Positions 17,322 through 26,212 of a stretch of DNA of 64,000 nt are shown here, one piece after another. A program made the position numbers and the translations under genes. Source of the stretch: Anabaena sp051781005 (lineage in GTDB: Bacteria; Cyanobacteriota; Cyanobacteriia; Cyanobacteriales; Nostocaceae); NCBI RefSeq assembly GCF_051781005.1, contig NZ_JBPWOA010000020.1:142410-206409 (forward strand), given 5' to 3'. Within the stretch, counting starts at the first letter, position 1. Each line of letters begins with the position of its first letter. The notes beneath the pieces were generated by a model. It saw only the letters and a program-made list of their open reading frames with translations. It did not search any database and was not told the DNA's origin.

Positions 17322-18137
17322 ATGAAAATTCTGCTTTCTATTTTTTTTACACCTGTGGTGATGTTGTTGACTGCTGGGGATGTTTTAGCAGCAATTAGAA
17401 CCAAAACTATTGAGTACAAGCAAGGAAATACAACTTTAGAAGGTTATTTAGCCTATGATGACGCAATTAAAGGCAAACGTCCTGGTGTGTTAGTAGTTCA
17501 CGACTGGACAGGCTTACAATCGTTTGCAAAACAACGGACTGAGCAATTAGCCAAAATGGGTTATGTTGCTTTTGCGGCTGATATCTATGGCAAGGGTATA
17601 AGACCAAAAAATGCCGAAGAGTCAGGAGCGCAAGCGAAAATGTATCGTGATGATAGACAATTATTGCGCGATCGCGCAACTGCTGGTTTACAAGTTTTAC
17701 AAAAAAATCAACTCACTGACCCCAAACGCATTGCTGCCATCGGTTACTGCTTCGGTGGTGGTACAGTCCTAGAATTAGCCCGTAGTGGTGCAAATATCAA
17801 AGGTGTAGTTAGTTTTCACGGCAACCTTGACACCCCTAACCCCGAAGATGCCAAAAACATCAAATCCAAAGTATTAGTACTGCACGGAGCAGATGACCCC
17901 CTAGTACCAGAACAGCAAGTAAACGCCTTTGCAAGAGAAATGCGTCTGGCTAATATAGACTGGCAATTAATTTCTTACGGTGGAGCAGTTCATTCCTTCA
18001 CCAACCCAGCAGCCAAAGATAAACTCAAAGGCTCAGTTTATAACCCCATTGCCGAGCAGCGTTCTTGGCAATCCATGCGGCAATTTTTTGCAGAAATCTT
18101 TCGTACACCAGTTTCAAATAGCAAATCCAGTAATTAG
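17322..18137 (+). CDS. Exported dienelactone hydrolase family protein
   Basis: I start this at the ATG at 17322 because it gives a clean signal peptide (MKILLSIFFTPVVMLLTAGDVLAA, residues 1-24); a GTG at 17277 is also in frame. The alpha/beta-hydrolase core follows. The DLH-type Cys nucleophile is in GYCFGGG, the acid in GADDPLVPEQQ, and the His in GGAVHSFTNP. The family hydrolyses dienelactones or similar esters; the natural substrate here is unknown. The periplasmic location predicted by the signal peptide is somewhat unusual for the family. It ends 50 bases before the convergent acylphosphatase gene. Confidence 0.88.
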   Translation: MKILLSIFFTPVVMLLTAGDVLAAIRTKTIEYKQGNTTLEGYLAYDDAIKGKRPGVLVVHDWTGLQSFAKQRTEQLAKMGYVAFAADIYGKGIRPKNAEESGAQAKMYRDDRQLLRDRATAGLQVLQKNQLTDPKRIAAIGYCFGGGTVLELARSGANIKGVVSFHGNLDTPNPEDAKNIKSKVLVLHGADDPLVPEQQVNAFAREMRLANIDWQLISYGGAVHSFTNPAAKDKLKGSVYNPIAEQRSWQSMRQFFAEIFRTPVSNSKSSN

Positions 18138-18187
18138 ACTTAACTTCAGTCGTCGTTCCTAATTGTACTGTCTTCGTCTCAGTGCAA

Positions 18188-18481
18188 CTACAGAACTTCA
18201 AACCTCCGCAACCCTTCTGGTTGTTCATACTCAACCACAACGTTCTTCACCACCGCCGCTGGTGGCCCAATGTGACACCAGCGCACCATCTCTTCTACAA
18301 CCTCCCCGACTCCCTCAAACACAGCTTCCACTCGATTATCAGGAAGATTCCTCACCCAACCCGTTAACCCCAACTGGCTTGCTGTATCTACAGTGGCATA
18401 GCGATAGCCCACCCCTTGAACTCGACCAGTAATCAAGACATGGGCGCGGATTAGTTTTGGTAGTGGTGTCGAATTGTGCAT
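18188..18481 (-). CDS. acyP: Acylphosphatase
   Basis: The 97-residue protein shows both active-site motifs of the family: GRVQGVGYRYAT, whose Arg binds phosphate, and GWVRNLPDNRVEAVFEG, whose Asn is catalytic. Length and order are standard. It hydrolyses acyl phosphates such as acetyl or carbamoyl phosphate in the cytosol. A 14-residue N-terminal lead (MHNSTPLPKLIRAH) precedes the fold. It converges on the dienelactone hydrolase gene. Confidence 0.94.
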   Translation of the reverse strand: MHNSTPLPKLIRAHVLITGRVQGVGYRYATVDTASQLGLTGWVRNLPDNRVEAVFEGVGEVVEEMVRWCHIGPPAAVVKNVVVEYEQPEGLRRFEVL

Positions 18482-18797
18482 AAACTAGTAAAAAAATACA
18501 GAAGGGAAAAAAGCTTGTTTGATTCAGGTATTTACTATTTTCAGTTTACCTAGTTTATGAACACAGGTACTATGAGAAATCCAGTTTGAATTTTTACAAT
18601 ACATTGAGACTCAAATTCATATCCAACAAGGCTTTGATCTTAAAACCCATTCATAAATCAAATAGGAGTCCTATATCAAAAAGGTGTGAACAGTTACAAT
18701 TATTCCTATGGAAGTACCAAAACCATAACAGTTCATTAAGTCTTTAACCTAAACATAACAAAATAATCTAGGTAAAACTTATAAAAGGACAAATATC
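18482..18797. other. 316-base intergenic region with an ATAGGAGTCCTAT palindrome
   Basis: No gene is visible. The near-palindrome ataggagtcctat, in the context aaatcaaataggagtcctatat at 18655-18676, recurs with the same flank at 27834-27855. A purine-rich aaaggac precedes the next gene's ATG. Confidence 0.5.
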
Positions 18798-19241
18798 ATG
18801 CACCAACATTTATCTCATCGTGAACAAGTATTACTCAACAATTTAGAAATTCGGCAGTATTTGCTCAAAATGTCGGAAATTGTGAGAAAGCATTTTCCAG
18901 AAAATAATTCTGAAGCAGAAATATGGTACGGAAGAATGTTTGAAGGATTTAAAATTTCCATACCTGAAGTACAAGAATCAATTAATGGAGTGATAAATGT
19001 ATGTTTTTGGCAACAATCATCTGAAGACGGCACTTTTAGCTTGAGCGCCCCTTACAAATTAGATCATATAGAATTTCATTCTATTTGGGACAAAGCAAAT
19101 AAAATAGATGCTTATTACAGCTTTTGTGGGGATTGGGTTTACAGCGGATGGATTACAGATGATCAAATAGCTAATGATCAAGTTACCGCTGTTTGCGTAG
19201 AACTTTTTAATTTGTTCAAAGACGTAAAAATAACTCCATAA
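18798..19241 (+). CDS. Hypothetical protein, 147 residues
   Basis: I do not recognise the family. The protein is soluble with no signal peptide. It begins MHQHLSHREQVLLNNLEIRQ and has an aromatic-rich second half (CFWQQSS, HIEFHSIWDKANKIDAYYSFCGDWVYSGWI) ending in a short helix (CVELFNLFKDVKITP). The ATG follows AAAAGGAC at a sensible RBS distance. Its flanks contain mobile-type repeats, so it may be an accessory gene. Confidence 0.6.
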   Translation: MHQHLSHREQVLLNNLEIRQYLLKMSEIVRKHFPENNSEAEIWYGRMFEGFKISIPEVQESINGVINVCFWQQSSEDGTFSLSAPYKLDHIEFHSIWDKANKIDAYYSFCGDWVYSGWITDDQIANDQVTAVCVELFNLFKDVKITP

Positions 19242-19390
19242 CTAACAAAATACCCCATGAGAATAGAGTAAAGATCATTTTTTAACAAATTCATCTCTAG
19301 GTTGTATCCCATAAATCTTTCCGTCAAATTCCAAAAAGATAAAATCATTTCTGTCTTCATAAATCTATCCAGGTAGTGAAAATAATTTAT

Positions 19391-19491
19391 TATAGCGGTA
19401 TGCATTTGAATGAAATACATCATAGCCCCCTCCCCGCAAGCAATGAGGGGGGTTGGGGTTCTTGTATATCACTCAACCGAGAACCGCTATA
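19391..19491. repeat. Palindromic MITE-like element, about 100 bases
   Basis: Terminal nonamers tatagcggt (19391-19399) and accgctata (19483-19491) are perfect inverted repeats. Between them lies an internal hairpin of agccccctccccgc and gaggggggttgggg (about 19423-19459). There is no ORF. Confidence 0.6.
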
Positions 19492-19547
19492 TGACAACTG
19501 GATAGTATTTATTCTGCACATGACAACAGACCAATTTTTACTTGCTT

Positions 19548-19925
19548 ATGTCTAACCTACCACCACTTAACACAGAAACAATTTGGGCAATCATCAACGA
19601 TACAATTGATGATGCTACAGTTAATCAATTAGTCTGGTATTACTTAGGTTATCATTACAACTCCACAAACAAACAATGGGATACTAGCGAAGCAGCCGCA
19701 GAATGGCTGGATGACTATCCACAACCTATAAATTTTCTTGATTCTCGTCCTGCAACTATGAAATTGACTCGTTCTATCCCCCAAGAGAACAAACAACTAC
19801 TCAAAGAAAAGCTAGGTTTTAAAGGTTACAAAATCGGCGAATTTGGACCTCGACAAACTCGCAGAGCAACAGCAGCAAATTGGTTATTAAGTCATATGGT
19901 ACTCACCACTGGGAAAATAGAGTAA
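19548..19925 (+). CDS. Conserved cyanobacterial/plastid-lineage protein (DUF1823-like)
   Basis: The 125-residue soluble protein begins MSNLPPLNTETIWAIINDTI and contains DDATVNQLVWYYLGYHY, IDSRPAT-like (LDSRPATMKLTRSIP) and a basic C-terminal stretch, FKGYKIGEFGPRQTRRATAA. From memory this matches DUF1823, a family of cyanobacteria and photosynthetic eukaryotes without assigned function. I prefer the ATG at 19548 to the TTG two codons upstream. Nothing nearby suggests a pathway. Confidence 0.75.
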   Translation: MSNLPPLNTETIWAIINDTIDDATVNQLVWYYLGYHYNSTNKQWDTSEAAAEWLDDYPQPINFLDSRPATMKLTRSIPQENKQLLKEKLGFKGYKIGEFGPRQTRRATAANWLLSHMVLTTGKIE

Positions 19926-20651
19926 GAGATTTCCAACTAAAAAAATATCCCGTCGTTGTGACGGCAGGGGGCAGGGAGCAGGGGGAAGAAAAGTCGCTTT
20001 GATTTGGTGAAATTGGATCATCTTTTTTGTGGAGTTCTCTAAGTAGATTGGCGTTAAAAATTGTCGTTGGGATCAGCCCTATGGCTAATGCCATGCTACG
20101 CTCTCGACTTTGCTCAGGGTGCATTAAGATGAAATCCTTAACGCACCATTATTAAGACTTTGGTACGTTATGGTAAATATAAACCTAAACAATATTCTTC
20201 ATCAAAAATTGATTGGAATTTGCTAGGTAATGACCTAAATCGCAGCTTATTTGATTACTATAAAGGCTTGATTAATCTGCGTTAAACTAATCATGCACTC
20301 TAGACAGAAAACATTGATTTTATCCACGAAAATCCAGAAACAAAAGTTCTAGCTTAAAGGATGTTTTAAAAAGGTTTTTCTATATCATATTGTATCCCTG
20401 ACGGGAGCGTTAGCCATACGCAGCGCAGCGGAGTGAAATATCTCTGTATGCAGATGAAAACTATAAGATTTAATATCAATAAGTATTTTGTACATTAAAG
20501 GTCGGCTGGATAATTAAATAAAAAATAACTAAAAAATTAAATTAATAATATTATTTAACTTCCATCAAAGAAACTTGTATTTTTTCTTGAAAATGTGTAT
20601 AGTGATCGTTTACACATTAAATAGCCTTAGAGCAATCAAGCGATTGTCGTC
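19926..20651. other. Repeat-rich gap with a gene remnant
   Basis: This 726-base region holds a GGGAGCA-type tandem repeat (19965-19987), a degraded amylase-family fragment (listed separately at 20142-20357), and a segment at 20392-20420 that is nearly identical, in reverse, to 38026-38054. The last 150 bases are AT-rich and would contain the promoter of the DAHP synthase gene. I cannot assign a box there with confidence. Confidence 0.5.
20142..20357 (+). pseudogene. Degraded fragment of an alpha-amylase-family (GH13-like) gene
   Basis: The frame at 20142 reads RTIIKTLVRYGKYKPKQYSS, SKIDWNLLGNDLNRSLFDYY, KGLINLR, a TAA stop, TNHAL, a TAG stop, then TENIDFIHENPETKVLA. This resembles the C-terminal part of GH13 enzymes (W.LL......L..YYKGLI.LR..N.AL.T.NI.F.HENPE.KVLAY). 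Two in-frame stops and missing ends mark it as a relic. Family assignment is by pattern only. Confidence 0.6.
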
Positions 20652-21695
20652 ATGATCAACAAATTAATTAACACTAACATTAAGAGTTCCCACGTCTTAT
20701 TAACTCCCAATGAAGTTAAAGCCAAATTACCTTTAACTAAATCTGTAGAACAGAGAATTTTGCAGTTCAGACAAGAAATAGAAAATATTCTTGATTTTCA
20801 AAATAACAGAAAATTTATTGTAGTTGGTCCTTGTTCAATTCATGATCCTAAAGCAGCTATAGAGTATGCAGAGAAATTAAAAATTTTAGCAGCGAAAGTT
20901 GAAGATAAACTGCTGCTAATTATGCGGGTATATTTTGAAAAACCCAGAACAACTGTAGGTTGGAAAGGATTAATTAATGATCCAGATATGGATGATTCTT
21001 TTCATGTAGAACGCGGGATTTTAATTGCTCGTAATCTGTTATTGAAATTAACAGAACTAGGATTACCAACTGCCACAGAAGCACTTGATCCCATCATTCC
21101 TCAATATATTAGCGAATTGGTGGCTTGGTCAGCAATTGGAGCCAGAACAACTGAATCACAAACTCACAGAGAAATGGCTAGTGGACTTTCCATGCCAGTC
21201 GGTTTTAAAAATGGCACAGATGGTAATATTAATGTAGCTTTGAATGCTCTAAAATCAGCGAAAGAACCACATAATTTTTTAGGCATTAATCAAAAGGGAC
21301 AGGTGAGCGTATTTCAAACTAGAGGTAATGCTTATGGTCATGTAATTTTGCGTGGAGGAAGTCAACCTAACTTTGATATAGATAATGTCAAATTAGTTGA
21401 AGAACAATTAAAAGCAGCAAATTTACCACCGAGAATAGTGATTGATTGTAGTCATGGTAATACTAATAAAGACTATAGAAAACAACCTTTTGTCTTAGAA
21501 AATGTGATTCAGCAAATAGTTGATGGTAATACTTCAATTGTAGGAATGATGCTGGAATCAAATTTATATGAAGGTAGTCAACCAATTACTGGAAAACGAG
21601 AAGAATTGCAATATGGTGTTTCAGTAACGGATAAATGTATTGGGTGGGAAGAAACGGAAAAAATTATTTTGGCTGCTTACACTCAACTCAAGTAA
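20652..21695 (+). CDS. 3-deoxy-7-phosphoheptulonate synthase (DAHP synthase, AroFGH class)
   Basis: The 347-residue enzyme condenses PEP and erythrose 4-phosphate, the first step of the shikimate pathway. Signatures of the type I alpha class are present: VVGPCSIHDPKAAIEYAEKL, MRVYFEKPRTTVGWKGLINDP, GARTTESQTHREMASGLSMPVGFKNGTDG, and IVIDCSHGNTNKDY. Full length is retained. Isozyme type (Phe-, Tyr- or Trp-sensitive) cannot be read from the sequence, so I give no symbol. The gene is monocistronic and ends 55 bases from the convergent cphA2-like gene. Confidence 0.93.
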   Translation: MINKLINTNIKSSHVLLTPNEVKAKLPLTKSVEQRILQFRQEIENILDFQNNRKFIVVGPCSIHDPKAAIEYAEKLKILAAKVEDKLLLIMRVYFEKPRTTVGWKGLINDPDMDDSFHVERGILIARNLLLKLTELGLPTATEALDPIIPQYISELVAWSAIGARTTESQTHREMASGLSMPVGFKNGTDGNINVALNALKSAKEPHNFLGINQKGQVSVFQTRGNAYGHVILRGGSQPNFDIDNVKLVEEQLKAANLPPRIVIDCSHGNTNKDYRKQPFVLENVIQQIVDGNTSIVGMMLESNLYEGSQPITGKREELQYGVSVTDKCIGWEETEKIILAAYTQLK

Positions 21696-21750
21696 ATCAA
21701 ATTTAGCAGAGACGCAGTTTATTTTTTCTGCGTTTCTCTGCCTTGGCAAA

Positions 21751-23661
21751 TTAGAAAATTGAGCGAATTTTCTGCAAATAAAAATTAAAAAAATCTTCTT
21801 CTTTGTCTAAAGTGAAATCTTCAATTAACCCCTTATGGCGAATAGAAACATTATTTTCTTTTTTAATCAATGCCATTGCACCATCTATTGCATCTCTGAG
21901 TAAGATCATTTCCGTTTCACTGGGATTATCCAAAACAACAATATTACTACCTTGATAAAGCATTCCTTCGGCTTCGAGAATATCTTCTGGATATTCAGCA
22001 ATTAGTAAGTCTAGTTGAGGATGACGCAACAAAGTTTGCACGTTGTAGTTGTAATCTTGATGTAAAATTTTTTCTGACCGATTGATAAATATTCCCTCAT
22101 TACATACAGCACCAATTATCAAGTTGGGATATTTTAATAAAACATGATCAATTGTTGCGTGTAATTCGGCGAGACTAATTTTATTAAAAGTGATAATTGG
22201 GATTTTGGCATCTTGAGCAGATTTAAAAAAGGTTGATAAAATATGAAAAGGAATATCAATGATTTCACCTTTAACTGGGTTAAAGTGCATTAAAATACCA
22301 GGTGCGGCATTAATTTTTAAAATAGTAAAATTACCAGATTTCCAAGATTTAGAGATATTTTTAGCAATGATATCAATACCCAGACAAGTGAGGCGAAAGT
22401 TTTGGGCGATGTCTTGGGCTAAGATAATATTGTCCGGGTGAATTGTGTTTGTGGCATTGATGCTAATACCCCCAGATGATATATTTGCACTTTTGCTAAG
22501 ATAAATAGTGCGATCGCTCTTCACTATACTATCCAAGCCTAACCTCTGTTCATTTAGATACAATTCCATCCCTTCATTAATCAAAATCTTACTCATGGGT
22601 GAGGTGGGTGTATCTCTTCGTTTCGGGTTGCGATTTTCTCGCTTGATTAATTCTCTAATAGTTGAATACCCATCACCTACAACCGAAGCTGGCATAAGTT
22701 CTGTAGCAGCGACAAATTTACGATTCACACACAGTAACCGAAAATTCTTTCCCGAAATACTTTTTTCAACAATTATCCGCTGTGATTCCTCTTTTGGAAT
22801 TGCTAATATCGCCTTATTATAGGCAGATTTTAACTCTTTAGCATTTTGTACATCAGGCGTTACACCAATTCCTTTATGACTTACCACCGGTTTAATTGCA
22901 ACTGGGTAGCCAATTTCTCGCGCTACAGCTAAAGCTGCTTTTTCAGAAATAACAATATCACCACTGGGAACTGGGAAACCCAACCTTTGTAGAAATTCCT
23001 TACTGTCATCTTTGCGGGTGGTGAATTCTGAATCTAGATGACTATCAATATCAAAAGTTGTTCCTACTCCACGTACCTGTTTTTTCCCATAGCCATATTG
23101 CATTAATCCTTCTTCCCATAAATAGAATGCAGGAATACCCTGTTGATATGCAGCTTGCAATAAAGCATAAACGGTAGAACCACCATAAACAGATTCCCGG
23201 AAGCTATTTTGTAATTTTATTAACCGTTCTTCAAAGGGGAAATCTTCATTTTGAGAAATGCTTTCAAACCAATCCCAAACTAAGTAAACTACTCCTCTAA
23301 TTGTCTGTTCATGCAGTGCTTGAATGCCAATTCTTACATAAGAAGGATATGCCTTAATACTCCAAAGATTAAGATGCAACCCCATATCTAATTTGCCCAC
23401 TTCTGAGACAAAACGGGCAAATAAATCAGCATATAATTGATATGTTTGACCTGCTAAGTGAGGATATAAATGACTAATAATTGCAACATACTCTTTAATC
23501 GGTAGCGGATCTCGATATTCAGTCAAAGCAAAATCAAATACTAACGCCCCTGTATCTAAATAAGGGTTTGAACCAATATAATACTTGAAGTTGAAAATAT
23601 CAAAGACATCAGTTGTTCTGGCATTGATGCGGATTCTATCAGTGCTTTGCTCTTGAACCAT
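21751..23661 (-). CDS. cphA2: Cyanophycin synthetase 2 (CphA2-type)
   Basis: The 636-residue protein has the cyanophycin synthetase N-terminal domain (about 1-200). An ATP-grasp domain follows from about 215 to 470, with FPVPSGDIVISE, IGYPVAIKPVVSHKGIGV, IIVEKSISGKNFRLLCVN, DGYSTIRELI and ILKINAAPGILMHFNP. The Mur-ligase-like C-terminal part is shortened. CphA1 is about 870-900 residues and has a full Mur ligase ATP site; I see no GTNGKT-type P-loop here. Length and architecture therefore match CphA2, described in nitrogen-fixing cyanobacteria, which repolymerises beta-Asp-Arg dipeptides into cyanophycin. The role in nitrogen storage is inferred from that family. The C-terminal 150 residues are the most divergent. 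Confidence 0.82.
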   Translation of the reverse strand: MVQEQSTDRIRINARTTDVFDIFNFKYYIGSNPYLDTGALVFDFALTEYRDPLPIKEYVAIISHLYPHLAGQTYQLYADLFARFVSEVGKLDMGLHLNLWSIKAYPSYVRIGIQALHEQTIRGVVYLVWDWFESISQNEDFPFEERLIKLQNSFRESVYGGSTVYALLQAAYQQGIPAFYLWEEGLMQYGYGKKQVRGVGTTFDIDSHLDSEFTTRKDDSKEFLQRLGFPVPSGDIVISEKAALAVAREIGYPVAIKPVVSHKGIGVTPDVQNAKELKSAYNKAILAIPKEESQRIIVEKSISGKNFRLLCVNRKFVAATELMPASVVGDGYSTIRELIKRENRNPKRRDTPTSPMSKILINEGMELYLNEQRLGLDSIVKSDRTIYLSKSANISSGGISINATNTIHPDNIILAQDIAQNFRLTCLGIDIIAKNISKSWKSGNFTILKINAAPGILMHFNPVKGEIIDIPFHILSTFFKSAQDAKIPIITFNKISLAELHATIDHVLLKYPNLIIGAVCNEGIFINRSEKILHQDYNYNVQTLLRHPQLDLLIAEYPEDILEAEGMLYQGSNIVVLDNPSETEMILLRDAIDGAMALIKKENNVSIRHKGLIEDFTLDKEEDFFNFYLQKIRSIF

Positions 23662-23943
23662 TAATTGTTAACCTTTGGCTAGAAACCTCAAAATCTTGAT
23701 TCTGAGTCTGATTACTCAGAGTCTTTGAATTTCAATCGACTTACACTGGTTTAGACTATTTTTCTGATTCCAACCTACTTCTATTATGCAAAAAATCAGC
23801 TATCTCAGGGCATAATTTAAACTTGATTAAAGTTTTCTAAATCAGTATCTAGATAGGAATGATAAAAATATCACTTGGGAAAGATGTAATAAGTTGGCCA
23901 ATTTGATATAAATAAAGTGAGCAATTAATGAGACAGCAAAGTT

Positions 23944-24147
23944 ATGAATAATACACAAACTGCTCTAAAAAATGAAGTTAGAGAACTTGCAGAAGAAGCA
24001 TTTCACCGGAAGCTGATTTCTGGATATGGAGAAGGTCCAGAGATTCACGAATACCAAATTGTTTATCAAGGAAAACCCAGACATATATCTCTAGAACAAG
24101 CTCGTCTGTTTTTGATAGATTTGCTTTATAGACATGAAATTTATTAA
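23944..24147 (+). CDS. Small conserved hypothetical protein, 67 residues
   Basis: The soluble protein begins MNNTQTALKNEVRELAEEAF and ends LIDLLYRHEIY, with a central GYGEGPEIHEYQIVYQGKPR. It is helix-strand-helix in character, with no cysteine or transmembrane segment. I recognise it only as the kind of small conserved protein seen in filamentous cyanobacteria; no function is known to me. It lies between cphA2 and hetI but on the opposite strand, so no operon is implied. Confidence 0.6.
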   Translation: MNNTQTALKNEVRELAEEAFHRKLISGYGEGPEIHEYQIVYQGKPRHISLEQARLFLIDLLYRHEIY

Positions 24148-24217
24148 TTTGTCATTGGTGATTGAAAAGAGTAATTATCAATTAGACTAAATTATCTGAA
24201 CTGGATATTAAAGCAAA

Positions 24218-24937
24218 TCATGATTGCCAAAATTGGAAATTTACATCATTATTAGCCACAACAACCGCAGCAGCAAAATTATCTGCTGGAACTAATTCCT
24301 TTAAGCCCCAATCTCCTGATACGAGCAATTGAGCCGATTCTGTAGGTGTTAAATCAATCTCAATTTGTTCCAACTGAACTAAACCATCGCCAGTTGCTTT
24401 TAAATAAGCTTCTTTGCAAGTCCAGTAACGAAAAAATACCTGTTGTTGTTGTTGAGGAGATAGTAATTTAATTACCTCATATTCTTTGGGTAAAAAGAAG
24501 CGTTTAGCAAGACTTTCTAAATCCGACATGGGGCGGACATATTCTAAATCAACCCCAATTAATCGCTGATAACTGACTCCACATAAACCTAAATCTTGAG
24601 AATGTGACAAGTTGAAAAATACCCCACTATCAGCAAATTTAGCGGCTAAAATAGGCTTTCCACGTTGTTGATAATCAAATTCTACTTGTGAGGGGTTTAC
24701 ACTTAAGTACCGTCCTAAAATAGCGCGAAGACTACCACGACCAATAATAAAACGCTGACGATGTTCAGGAAAATAAAACCGTTCAGCGCGAGCAATTTCT
24801 TCACTAGATAGAGTTTCTCGGAAAGATTGTATCTGTGATTCTGGTTGGTTGAGGTTTATCTTCCAGATATGCACATGATCTGGCGACAAAATTAAATTTT
24901 TAGGAGCAGGTAGCCAAATATGATTAAACGTAGTCAT
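24218..24937 (-). CDS. hetI: 4'-phosphopantetheinyl transferase (HetI/Sfp type)
   Basis: The 239-residue Sfp-class enzyme transfers phosphopantetheine from CoA to carrier domains of fatty acid, polyketide and peptide synthases. Motifs: GRGSLRAILGRYL, RGKPILA, FNLSHSQDLGLCGV, the magnesium-binding IGVDLEYVRPMSDLESLAKRFF, and FFRYWTCKEAYLKATGDGL. The whole protein aligns in my memory with Nostoc HetI, where it supports heterocyst glycolipid synthesis; hetM and hetN are not beside it here. The start ATG gives the family N-terminus (TFNHIWLPAPKNLIL). It is 36 bases downstream of the hydrolase gene on the same strand, so they may be co-transcribed. Confidence 0.9.
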   Translation of the reverse strand: MTTFNHIWLPAPKNLILSPDHVHIWKINLNQPESQIQSFRETLSSEEIARAERFYFPEHRQRFIIGRGSLRAILGRYLSVNPSQVEFDYQQRGKPILAAKFADSGVFFNLSHSQDLGLCGVSYQRLIGVDLEYVRPMSDLESLAKRFFLPKEYEVIKLLSPQQQQQVFFRYWTCKEAYLKATGDGLVQLEQIEIDLTPTESAQLLVSGDWGLKELVPADNFAAAVVVANNDVNFQFWQS

Positions 24938-24972
24938 TCTTGATTGTATTTATTCTCTGCTTACTCACTATC

Positions 24973-26058
24973 TCAGCACTCAGCACTCAGCACTCCTAAC
25001 TCATTACTATGTCTGTCCCCTATCCACTGTAAAATACGATTCCAAGCCCACCATTGGTCAGAGTCTTGAAATTGATGTTGGCACTTTTTACTACTTACAT
25101 AACCTACGTGACCACCGTAGGAGGTAAGTAACAAATCTATGGCAGGGTTTTTAGCACTAGCAGCTTTTAGATCGGGAACAATGTCAGGATCAAATAATGG
25201 ATCATCTGCTGCATAAAGAATTAAAGTTGGTTTTGATAATTTAGGTAACAGATGTAAACCACTGCTGGCTTCATAATATGCTTCTACAGAATCAAAACCC
25301 AAACGTGCGATTACCAGTTCTTGATCAAAACCCCAAATGCTGTTAGCGCGGTTAATCGCATCTGCGTCAAAGTAACCAGGATGAGTATTATGGAGTTTCC
25401 AAGCGAGGTTTTTTAATTCTCTAGCGATGCGTGGTTCTACGTACTTACCAAAGGGTGTAGTGATTAGATAAGTGAGCGATCGCAATGAATCCAAACTTGG
25501 ACAAATTACCGCCCCCCCAGCAATATCACTCTCTGTAATTCCTAAATCCCCACTTCTAGTCAAATCTACAGCCGCTTTCAGCCCCCACAACGCCAATTGC
25601 CCCCCTAAGGAATATCCCGTAAACCAAAACCTTTTTGGACAGCCCATAGCCGCAGCAGCAGCCGCAATGTGGACAAAATCTTCTCCTTCATACAACCCAT
25701 CAGAAGTCAACGTTGGAGATAATTCCGCTGTTTTCCCATGCGCCCGCCAATCAAATAACACCACAGCGTATCCTTGAGCGTAGGCTTTTCGTCCCAACAG
25801 GCGCAAAAACCATTGCTGATCCAACTCACCTGTAATGCCATACGTGCCAACAATTGTGCTATGAGCATTTTTAGGGATAGCGACCCAACCAAAAATTGGC
25901 ACACCCTGCCCACCTGTGAAGATTACTTTCTGATAAAGTGGCTCTGGATGTAGAGTAGTACTTTGCCAATTACGTCCTCCCCATAAGGCGGTGTAAGCGG
26001 TCATAGCCACACCATTTCGCAAGAAATGAGGCGGATTGTAGGTAGAGTCACACATCAT
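24973..26058 (-). CDS. Alpha/beta hydrolase of the YheT family
   Basis: The 361-residue protein starts in YheT style (YNPPHFLRNGVAMTAYTALW). Its nucleophile elbow is FTGYSLGGQLALWG, a catalytic acid lies in YAADDPLFDPDIVPDL, and the His is in TSYGGHVGYVSSK. A HGxTGE-like stretch (GTYGITGELDQQWFLRLL) supplies the oxyanion region. There is no signal peptide. Family members are esterases of uncertain substrate. It precedes hetI on the same strand by 36 bases. The first two codons are both ATG; the exact start is not critical. Confidence 0.87.
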   Translation of the reverse strand: MMCDSTYNPPHFLRNGVAMTAYTALWGGRNWQSTTLHPEPLYQKVIFTGGQGVPIFGWVAIPKNAHSTIVGTYGITGELDQQWFLRLLGRKAYAQGYAVVLFDWRAHGKTAELSPTLTSDGLYEGEDFVHIAAAAAAMGCPKRFWFTGYSLGGQLALWGLKAAVDLTRSGDLGITESDIAGGAVICPSLDSLRSLTYLITTPFGKYVEPRIARELKNLAWKLHNTHPGYFDADAINRANSIWGFDQELVIARLGFDSVEAYYEASSGLHLLPKLSKPTLILYAADDPLFDPDIVPDLKAASAKNPAIDLLLTSYGGHVGYVSSKKCQHQFQDSDQWWAWNRILQWIGDRHSNELGVLSAEC

Positions 26059-26212
26059 AGATAAAATTTCGTGTAAATTGATCTTGATTTCGTAGTCCTT
26101 TAATCTTAATATTTATGTTAGATTTCAAATCTTTTAATAATCAAAATAATAATCTTTGCATATAACAAAGGTTCTTATTTATCCTTAAATAAGTAGTCAT
26201 AATTTTTTAAGA

